Of a DNA stretch of 64,000 nt, positions 59,706-64,000 are shown piece by piece. Numbering within the stretch: the stretch's first letter is position 1; each line of letters opens with the position of its first letter. Under the pieces are notes generated by a model, which saw nothing but the letters and a program-made list of their open reading frames with translations, was not told the origin of the DNA and ran no database searches. The DNA is from Scolanthus callimorphus. Its lineage: Eukaryota; Cnidaria; Anthozoa; Actiniaria; Edwardsiidae. The stretch covers positions 1 to 64,000 of the forward strand of contig JAWWUD010000094.1 in assembly GCA_033964015.1 (NCBI GenBank). The letters are read 5' to 3'. Position numbers and translations under genes: made by a program.

Positions 59706-61600
59706 ATTGGGTGGAATTGGGATTGGGGTGGGGGGTCAATTTACCTGACCTTTTCCATCCAATACTGTATTTTTCTTTGGTAATTCTGGACCGGGTGGGG
59801 GTCACTTTTCAACACCCTTCCATGGAGGAGGGAAGGATGGATGTTTTCTGGAACCACACATTTTGTGCAAATAGTGTACTAGTATTTATGTGATAATAAT
59901 GCTTGCTTGTCTGTTACAGGGTTTTTTTTGATGGCCTAAGAGTTGAGGTATTTCCCAAGAATATCAGTGTCACACTAGTATGTCCAGGCCCTGTCAAGAC
60001 TGCCATACGAGACAATGCTTTCACAGAACAGGTCGATGTGGTATGTGAAAAACTGGTACAGTAATTAAAGCTTTTCAATTCTTGGTTTAAGTAAGGAAGG
60101 AGATGGGATGAGAAAATTGAAATTGGTTATGGTAATTATGTTGATGACATCATACAGAGTGTCTAACAATCCCGATTTCATTGGGGTTATCCCGAGTTTG
60201 CTTGAAATTCCTGATTCCCCACACATCCTTGATTGGGATATGAAAATCCCAATATTTGAAATTTTATTGGCTTAAATCCCGATTTTTGAGATTTTGATGG
60301 CTTTGTCCACTGATTACCAAGCCCATAAATATTTCCCCTTCAATTTCTGAGGATTCTTATGAACAGAACATGATAAATATCATTGTCACTAAGCTCACTA
60401 GCTTCCCTGCATGCATTTTGAGCCATGGACAGCATTGTGGGCTCCAAAAAATCAGTCACCCCCAAATCCTGATTTCTCAAGTCTCTAGGTTGGACACTCT
60501 GATCATAGGATGTTCCAATAGATGTGCATTTTTTGGGGGAGGGGAGTTGGGAGATGAGCTGAAATTGGATTTTGTTGGGTATGAAAATCTTGCCTCCAAT
60601 TGTTTTGAGTGACGTTATATAACTAGAGAATTTCCAGATTCATTTTGAATTACAATTTAGGTTTTCAAAAATTGAACACAGCTAGTAATTTTAAGGCTTA
60701 GTGTTATTCACTATTGATCAACATTGCCATTCTTATGCTGATGTGTCAAACATATGTACTGCACCCTTTGTTCTGTGAACCATTCAATCTCTCTGGTTGG
60801 CACATAACAATTGGTGACATCAGTGTGAACAGTGCTATTATGCAATAAGCATGATTAAGGTAGTGCCTTTTCAGGTCAGAAATGAAACATAATTTTAAAT
60901 GTTTGAATTTTCAGTCTGTGAAAGACAAAGGGAGAACTGCACCTGGAACAGACAATAGAATGACAGCCGCTCGATGTGCTCAGTTGATTATTGTTGGCAT
61001 AACAAATAAACTCGACGAGCTCTGGATATCCCCTAACCCTATCCTGTTCTTCTTGTATGCTGGTCAATACATGCCAAGCCTGTTTACCTGGTAAGCTGTG
61101 AAACATGCCATTGCCAATGGGAAGTTGCAAAAACTAAAATCTGCCCCCCCCCCAAAAAAAATTCCAGGTTGGGGCTAGGGAGGCTTTAGCTTTAATTGTA
61201 CCTGGTTTTGCAGGGTAGGGAAACGCCTTGGTATCAAACAGATTCAAAAGATGAGGGAAAGAGCAGGCGCTGAAAAGGGTAAGTACAATCATTTCATATT
61301 CCAAAAGCGAGCGTCGGCCCCTCCGTCATGCATACTGCTAGTACACCCCTCTCTCCTTGGACACTAGGGGTGACTATTACTAATGAATAATTGGCATAAC
61401 TAAAGACAGAAACTGTCTGCCACTTGCCCCAACCCTAGATCTGTGCCTGAAGGGCCCCTCATTGCTTATTTTGTAAACCAGTCAGAGAATGTGCATTTCA
61501 GACGTTCAAGAAATGGTCTACTGAAATTAGGTTAAACTAGTTTTTGTGCAGCTAAATTTACTCGGTGCTGTCTTGTTTCTTTCCAGATAAATCCAGCTAA
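42361..61600 (+). CDS. DHRS7: DHRS7-like short-chain dehydrogenase, one frame break
   Basis: A membrane-anchored SDR-family NAD(P)-dependent oxidoreductase; in vertebrates DHRS7 is an ER retinal/steroid reductase. Exons: 42361-42619, 57136-57260, 58194-58389, 59222-59268, 59920-60040, 60915-61090, 61214-61278 and 61587-61600. Exon 1 encodes a hydrophobic anchor (residues 2-18) and the cofactor motif TGASSGIG (residues 47-54). Exon 2 holds LVLPMDVTN. Exon 3 holds VNNSG (a variant of NNAG) and VTSSVAG. Exon 4 holds the catalytic YNATK (YxxxK). Exon 5 holds VCPGPVKT. Exon 6 holds [10 protein letters not shown] and QYMPSLF. Exon 5 opens with GG followed by eight T, where seven T would keep GFFDGLR in frame; with that one correction the product is 333 residues (human 339). 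Intron 3 (58390-59221) begins GCAAGT, a GC-AG intron. Intron 1 is 14.5 kb and hosts the retrotransposon. Confidence 0.93.
43035..43551. mobile_element. TIR element, AGTGGCGGATCCAGG ends
   Basis: AGTGGCGGATCCAGGATTTT with GGGTGGTTCC at the left is mirrored by GGAACCACCCCTGGATCCGT and AGCT at the right. The interior is non-coding. It lies in DHRS7 intron 1. Confidence 0.65.
43545..44010. repeat. Imperfect tandem duplication, unit about 290 bp
   Basis: Two diverged copies in the same orientation share CATTACCAAATATTAGGCTC (43667, 43946; the first copy has CATTGCC), TGGGAAAACTCCA.CTGTCAG and TGTTAGGAGTAA. No coding content. It lies in DHRS7 intron 1. Confidence 0.7.
44018..47640. other. DHRS7 intron 1, mixed repeats
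   Basis: A 150-codon minus-strand frame (44018-44470) containing many Cys resembles no family I know and ends in AACCCTTTCAATCCC, a motif seen inverted near 56733. I do not call it a gene. Other contents: a TIR element with internal repeats (46688-47062), a copy of the CCTTTAAAATGAGCAGCTCC repeat (46350-46480), and A+T-rich sequence with no recognisable exon. Confidence 0.5.
46688..47062. mobile_element. TIR-bounded element with GGTATTTTTTAGGG repeats
   Basis: AATGCTAGGGGTGACCGTCA at the left is mirrored by TGACGGTCACCCCTAGCATT at the right. Inside, GGTATTTTTTAGGG and shortened forms recur about seven times. It has the same plan (clean TIRs plus a minisatellite-like core) as 9497-10222 and 13765-13944. 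Confidence 0.75.
47640..48560. repeat. GGGATCCC-based minisatellite, about 0.9 kb
   Basis: The array contains dozens of copies of GGGATCCC/GGATCCTG/GGGATAGGCGGGATCCCGCC in higher-order units of roughly 110-170 bp (each with a TGGGAAATGTTATCCCACCT segment). Most short words are their own reverse complement, so the array can fold on itself. It ends about 40 bp before the retrotransposon. Long open frames on both strands (Gly/Ser/Arg/Pro/Ile-rich) are by-products. It lies in DHRS7 intron 1. Confidence 0.85.
48600..48670 (-). repeat. Split direct repeat Y, outer copy
   Basis: 71 bp starting TTTCCTATATTTCCCTTGAG and ending CCCAAAGCACC, identical to 49092-49162. It marks the 3' end of the element in coding orientation. 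Confidence 0.95.
48917..49094 (-). repeat. Split direct repeat X, inner copy
   Basis: 178 bp starting AAATTTTTAAGTTTCTCCAA and ending CAAGAGAAATATATTT, identical to 54199-54376. Confidence 0.95.
49092..49162 (-). repeat. Split direct repeat Y, inner copy
   Basis: 71 bp identical to 48600-48670. It overlaps the inner X repeat by the three bases TTT at 49092-49094. Confidence 0.95.
49224..50215 (-). CDS. Tyrosine recombinase of the Ngaro-like element
   Basis: Integrates the circular DNA intermediate by strand exchange through a phosphotyrosine. The open frame runs from a splice-acceptor-like site (CTTGCATAG before 50215) to the stop at 49224. The first 309 codons counted from 50153 begin [20 protein letters not shown], an N-terminal SAM-like core-binding domain. 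The catalytic set is complete: R in GFLRWNDL (about residue 148), HSLRSGG (H257, R260), HGGW (H280) and the nucleophile Y292 in ARNGYIRD. The frame has no ATG near its start (50153 is a TTG codon) and is open upstream to the acceptor, so it is probably expressed only as a spliced extension of the RT/RH frame. No defect is seen. Confidence 0.92.
50216..51290 (-). other. Predicted intron between RT/RH and recombinase frames
   Basis: On the minus strand the donor TTTG|GTAATGG (GT at 51290-51289) and the acceptor TGTTTCTTGCATAG|GG (AG at 50217-50216), with a good pyrimidine tract, delimit 1075 bp. Joining them keeps frame: codon phase 1 at the donor (G of a Gly codon) is completed by GG at the acceptor, and no stop intervenes before the recombinase. 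The excised DNA consists mostly of degenerate tandem repeats (next entry). If unspliced, the RT/RH frame ends 21 codons beyond the donor at 51226. Splicing is a prediction from sequence only. Confidence 0.7.
50338..51170. repeat. Degenerate tandem repeats inside the element
   Basis: Units of about 170-215 bp alternate two short palindromic blocks: CCTCTGCTACTGTAGCAGGG (50351, 50553, 50766, 50936) and CCTCCACTATATAATGTGGG-type blocks (about 50628, 51016, 51130). The CACTGAGCAATAGCAA linker is also repeated. The array lies wholly within the predicted intron and shows no coding potential. Confidence 0.75.
51226..53247 (-). CDS. Reverse transcriptase / RNase H of the Ngaro-like element
   Basis: Copies the element RNA into DNA and degrades the template. 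The frame is open from directly after the gag TGA (53248-53250) to 51226; the first ATG-like start I would consider is well inside, so read-through from gag is likely. Counting from position 53154, RT motifs are [17 protein letters not shown] (residues 92-108), [12 protein letters not shown] (134-145), [18 protein letters not shown] (169-186) and YLDD (203-206). RNase H acidic residues are seen in YSDASGSG (D371), FRELK (E406), HRSDNQA (D431) and KKADYWSR (D480). The C-terminal segment with GVDAFTLNW and [15 protein letters not shown] is typical of YR-retroelement RT proteins. No internal stop or frameshift. Confidence 0.93.
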   Translation of the reverse strand, partial: LPEDSAPSHDVNNFEDIAIYDAGFEVDQEVSLTSVRGRLKHNLPYWKFIGASNMILRIIEFGYFLPFVVEPKRSIFPNHQSSLQHSDFVEQAIRELLQTGSIEEVYLDDLVICSPLGVVPKKNNKLRLILDLRFLNQHIHITKFKYEDLLVVSQLVSQGDWFVSCDLKNGYHHIDIGLSHRKYLGFCFPVNGCVKYFYFASLPFGMATAPYLFTKVLRPLVRHWRNQGKRTLMYLDDAFGAASTQEAASNLAEEMRRDLGMCGFLINEEKSHLVPHQTGEFLGYIIDLCKGSFQVPKSKVDKLMQLINEVLQTNNSQSVLVRDIARITGTIISMGLALGPVARLFTRHLYALQDSVSSLNYRTHLPADAIRELQFWVNNFADLDGQPIWHISPNIEVISYSDASGSGWAGYAVQLGNVVARGEWSDTDYLQSSTFRELKAVRLVLETFAQLLSNKECKHRSDNQAAVSIMSVGSNKEHLQQEATRIYAICHSHGIRLFPEWVPRELNKKADYWSRVIDTDDYMLNPVHFSELDQLWGPHTVDRFSSFNSNQLPRFCSRWNCPGCEGVDAFTLNWNEENNWLVPPVHLIARVLRHMTCNREKGTLVIPLWPSAPWWCLLFKDSGSLQDFIVDYRDIPLHPFTFLPGSAESDLFGNGTPFCRIIALRIDLPSLDG
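53245..53250 (-). promoter_or_regulatory. Candidate stop-codon read-through site TGA CTA
   Basis: The only barrier between gag and RT is this TGA, in frame on both sides. TGA followed by CTA is the best-established leaky stop context in animals and some viruses. The position and context strongly suggest programmed read-through to give a fused gag-RT product; this is inference. Confidence 0.7.
53248..54159 (-). CDS. Gag-like protein of the Ngaro-like element
   Basis: Presumed nucleocapsid-forming, RNA-binding protein. It starts at ATG 54159 ([15 protein letters not shown]); seven more in-frame codons lie upstream without ATG. About 303 residues, Ser/Lys/Arg/Asp-rich and largely low-complexity, with a predicted helical, charged middle. 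The C-terminus bears one zinc knuckle [14 protein letters not shown] (C-x2-C-x4-H-x4-C). The stop TGA at 53250-53248 is followed by CTA and is in the same frame as the RT, suggesting translational read-through. The complementary strand is also open for 191 codons, which I regard as a shadow. Confidence 0.85.
   Translation of the reverse strand: MPKTQKKSKQSAPSSSIGPVTRSKSRTSTSRNDNQEDIVDVFNRFRDVFDPDPSSTGLDSSSATESIGSESNPSRSGRSKSKRPSRESTPAWARSLVKMHHEAIQKSTEQIEKLRSEVKSLKRKRNDSDDDFEWTRKGNKKQYDFNKSVEDKFEEIATSNTLLHARSTAEKGLSLIKDRNKLIKIADSHGWDTVNNYTNDPLASDEQDDKKLRRAIKDAEKSREKSKAEKAAKSSRRAARARLFARESAFSPARLGPIPAKQSDRIVIPSTDRKLSQVKCFRCHKFGHVQRDCVTILSTTSTK
54199..54376 (-). repeat. Split direct repeat X, outer copy
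   Basis: 178 bp identical to 48917-49094. It marks the 5' end of the element in coding orientation and probably contains its promoter. Confidence 0.95.
54377..57135. other. DHRS7 intron 1, right of the retrotransposon
   Basis: 54377-54605 is a dispersed repeat (shared with 32235-32410 and 46350-46480). It includes the small palindrome GATTGGATTGCAAGCC / GGCTTGCAATCCAATC and continues the retrotransposon target site. The rest is A+T-rich with no recognisable exon. Frames at 55929-56192 (-) and 56344-56847 (+) are open for 87 and 167 codons but match no family I know, and I do not call them genes. Confidence 0.5.
57960..58110. repeat. AGCAAATACAGTAAATGTATGG dispersed repeat, copy 2
   Basis: Shares CTGATAGTGAAAATATGGGA, CAGCAAATACAGTAAATG and AAAAATCTCCC with the other copies. 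It lies in DHRS7 intron 2. Confidence 0.7.
58597..59040. mobile_element. Fold-back MITE rich in TTGTCGCGCAACA
   Basis: AAGCCGGGGAAATACGAGGC at the left is mirrored by GCCTCGTATTTCCCTGGCTT at the right. Inside, ACTTGTCGCGCAACA and its mirror TGTTGCGCGACAAGT recur about six times, giving many alternative hairpins. It lies in DHRS7 intron 3 (the GC-AG intron). Open frames on both strands are by-products. Confidence 0.85.
59657..59857. mobile_element. Small TIR element with 33-base C run
   Basis: GTGGTTCCAGAAAATACCCC at the left is mirrored by TTTTCTGGAACCAC at the right. The interior contains C(33) at 59673-59705 and complementary G-rich stretches (GGGGTGGGGGG). It lies in DHRS7 intron 4. Confidence 0.65.
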
Positions 61601-61879
61601 AGTCACGGCTGTCGGTGATAAATGTTGAAAAATAGAGGTTTAAGATTTATCTAAAAATACAAGCCAAGCAAAAAGGAGCAAATTAGTATAATTTGTATAG
61701 TGATGGCTTCATATTTATGTGATGATTTCAAATATGAACATGCGTGAATTGAACATTGACATACATTTTACAAAATACCTAACGTAATTTTCAATTATTA
61801 AAAGGTTACTATTATTAGTGATATTTTTAAGAGGTGTCTATCGCTAATAAATTGTCGTTCTTTACATGTGGCTATTTTG

Positions 61880-61965
61880 ATTTACCCTGGGTACCAGAGT
61901 CCGGCGTCTTGGCTTAGCATGCCAGTAAACGAGTGAAACTTCGAGCCTCTGGTACCCAGGGTAAT
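61880..61965. mobile_element. Small palindrome with TACCCTGGGTACCAGAG arms
   Basis: TTTACCCTGGGTACCAGAG is mirrored by CTCTGGTACCCAGGGTAA, 86 bp overall. A similar plan (CCTCGGAAACCCAGG mirrored by CCTGGGTTTCCGAGG) is seen at 62905-62986. Confidence 0.7.
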
Positions 61966-62309
61966 TTTGATTCATTTTCACGTCAAAGTAAACTGGGAAT
62001 TTTCAAGACGCGCTGCATGTCAGTAGATGTGGGACAACAAAGCAACGTCTGGAACAAAAACGTCGAGAGGTCTTTATTGATAAAACTACTGATTGGTTTG
62101 TTTTGTGGGCCAGCTATCTTCCAGGCAACATTATACAGGGTGAAGTGAATGATATTATACAGGGTGGTTTGGGTTTCGGTATAACTCTCACATTCGAAGA
62201 ATGACCAGGGGCTCATAAAGAAGGAACTTGATCGGATGCACGAGGGGCGTAGGTTAGGCAGAGGGGAGGGGGTTTGAAATGGGACAATTAGCAACAAATG
62301 GCCCGGTGT

Positions 62310-62760
62310 CCTTTTTTGGAAAATAATAATAAAATCTTATATAGCGCTCGCTTCCTAAAGATCCGGAGCGCTTTACAATACTACTTACAATTTATTTAAA
62401 ATATATAAATTTGTAGCATAAAAAGTAAAATAGTAAAATTTTGGATACGCCATGCGCTTTTCTTCTTCTTCTTCTTCTTATTCCAATGAAGCCCACCTCC
62501 TTCTTGTGAAGATTCTTGTGAGCATAAAGCATAATATAACGTGATTGTGCAGGTGCCAAAATAAAATAATAAGTGTCAATGTGCAGGTGGATAAAATAAA
62601 CTGGGTTGGCTGTGTCAGCGGTTGGCACAGCCGCTCTTTGAAAGCATTAAGGCTGGGGGCCCTGATGGTCCTGGGAAAGAAGGCCATTTGGTGGTCGTCT
62701 TACTGCGATATTTTTTTTTACTGCTAAATGTTGACTTAGATATACATGGTCTTTTCAGTT
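62310..62760 (-). mobile_element. LINE 3' end remnant
   Basis: The minus strand encodes FFPRTIRAPSLNAFKERL, typical of the last part of non-LTR RT proteins (APSLNAFKxRL). It is followed by a non-coding tail with AGCGCTCCGGAT and TATAGCG...near 62340-62370 and AATAATAATAA. Only the C-terminus survives. Confidence 0.5.
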
Positions 62761-63087
62761 TTGTCCTTGGAACAGTATTGGGAGATAAGGATTTGCTAGT
62801 TAAGTGAACAGGGAATTAGTGATCCTCATTTACTCTTGCCCAACCACCATTCCCCTAGTTTCCCTGGCCCACACACACACTTTAAATTTTCTTGCGAACA
62901 TCCGCCTCATATCCTCGGAAACCCAGGTTTTTCGGTTATCGCGATATAGGAAACGTTCGACGAAAATTTACCCTGGGTTTCCGAGGGTTCCTGTGCCTGC
63001 TCAACGTCTAAGTGCGAGTTCCTGTCAAGAACTCCAGGGGAAGGGAGCGATTATTGAGAACCCACTCGTCGGGCTTTTTAGAAGAAT

Positions 63088-63252
63088 AGCAGCGGCGTAG
63101 CCAGGAATTTCTGAAGGGGGAGCCGGATAGTGAAAACATGGGACGAAAATGCGCAAATTTTCTCCAGCAAATACAGTAAATGTATGGGAAAATTTCCGAG
63201 AAAGGGGGAGGCCCGGCCCCCCCCTGGACCCCCCCTGGCTACGCCCCTGAAT
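63088..63252. repeat. AGCAAATACAGTAAATGTATGG dispersed repeat, copy 3
   Basis: Starts GCGGCGTAGCCAGGAATTTC and ends CCCTGGCTACGCCCCTGA, so the repeat itself has short inverted ends (GGCGTAGCCAGG). The interior is shared with 37125-37260, 57960-58110 and 63884-64000. Confidence 0.75.
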
Positions 63253-63883
63253 AGAATGGTTTCTAGAGGCTGAAGTGATGTGTTATTGTATCAGAAATAT
63301 TATTATTACTTATAGACTTATTACTTAAATTGTATAGACATATAACTGAGAGTCGCCCGTGTATAAATAAAGGCATCTTATCTTATCTTATATTATGCAA
63401 AATTTCCGCCGCAAGCGCCGTCTACGACAAAACGTGACTTAGCGATGACAGAAGCAGAACAATGACGTAGGCGTCACGTGTCCGTCTGGCCAACGCCCTA
63501 CTGAAGTCAAGTGTGGCCATGGACCAATTATGTACACTTGGGTCTGACTGGTTAAATCTGCTGAGAACATGACAAAGAAGATAACGCCACATTTATTTAG
63601 CACTCTATTTGCAGATATATACAAAATTATATTCAAAGAAAATAGGAGATATGAAAGAAACAGAGAGCGCAAGCCACTTTTGGAGGTAGTTATGAGAACT
63701 AATCGAAACACATAAGCTCAGCGGACGGAAGCTAAGCGAAAGTTTTATTCTGGAGAATTTATACAGAAGAATACATCAGTACAATACTACAGAAAAGAGA
63801 AAATAAAACAGAAACAAAATAACACTAACAACAACAACACATAACGAAAGACGAGGAAAAAATAACTGTTAACTGAGAATCCA

Positions 63884-64000
63884 CAGGGGCGTAGCCAGGG
63901 TGGGCCGCCCCCCCCCCCCCCTTTCTCTGGAGATTTTCCCATACATTTACTGTATTTGCTGGTGGAAATTTGAACATTTTCGTCCCATGTTTTCACTATC
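63884..64000. repeat. AGCAAATACAGTAAATGTATGG dispersed repeat, copy 4, cut by window end
   Basis: Inverse orientation relative to copy 3; begins CAGGGGCGTAGCCAGG and reads TTTCACTATC at the window end. Confidence 0.75.

Larger units (their letters stand above)
61601..64000. other. Downstream flank of DHRS7
   Basis: No further exon was recognised. An AATAAA lies near 61846, a plausible polyadenylation signal for DHRS7. The rest holds palindromes (61880-61965, 62905-62986), a LINE remnant (62310-62760) and the two inverted AGCAAATACAGTAAATGTATGG repeats (63088-63252, 63884-64000). Confidence 0.55.

Overview
This is a eukaryotic, most likely animal, window. It holds six intron-rich nuclear genes whose best matches by eye are metazoan families (APMAP, BCKDHA, EXOSC5, arginase, MIPEP, DHRS7). 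They sit in A+T-rich DNA full of short fold-back elements, minisatellites, LINE scraps and one complete tyrosine-recombinase retrotransposon. Gene structure, repeat style and the Ngaro-type element fit an invertebrate such as an anthozoan cnidarian (coral or sea anemone). That placement is inference; no species marker was identified.

Layout. 1-1.9 kb: repeats. 1.9-9.0 kb (+): APMAP-like gene in eight exons; the first five carry about nine single-base frame breaks and the last three carry none. 9.0-14.3 kb: dense inverted-repeat elements, two with minisatellite cores. 14.3-18.9 kb (-): complete BCKDHA, eight exons. 19.2-25.2 kb (+): complete EXOSC5, seven exons, head-to-head with BCKDHA across 293 bp. 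25.2-27.7 kb: repeats. 27.7-36.4 kb (-): arginase, thirteen exons. 36.4-38.6 kb: repeats. 38.6-42.0 kb (-): MIPEP, three exons with one frame break. 42.4-61.6 kb (+): DHRS7-like dehydrogenase, eight exons, head-to-head with MIPEP across 332 bp. Its 14.5 kb first intron contains the retrotransposon. 61.6-64 kb: LINE and fold-back repeats.

The highlight is the retrotransposon at 48600-54376, coding on the minus strand. It has perfect split direct repeats (178 bp and 71 bp, each present twice and identical). It encodes a gag-like protein with a zinc knuckle, a reverse transcriptase/RNase H, and a tyrosine recombinase with its catalytic residues intact. Gag and RT lie in one frame separated by a single TGA in the leaky context TGA CTA. 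The RT/RH and recombinase frames can be joined in frame by a 1075-bp intron with good splice signals, which is built from degenerate tandem repeats. All three domains could therefore come from one transcript as a read-through, spliced polyprotein. A second theme is a set of terminal-inverted-repeat elements whose interiors are minisatellites.

The host genes are not an operon. BCKDHA, MIPEP and (perhaps) arginase act in mitochondria; EXOSC5 is in the nuclear/cytoplasmic RNA exosome; APMAP and DHRS7 are predicted membrane-anchored proteins.
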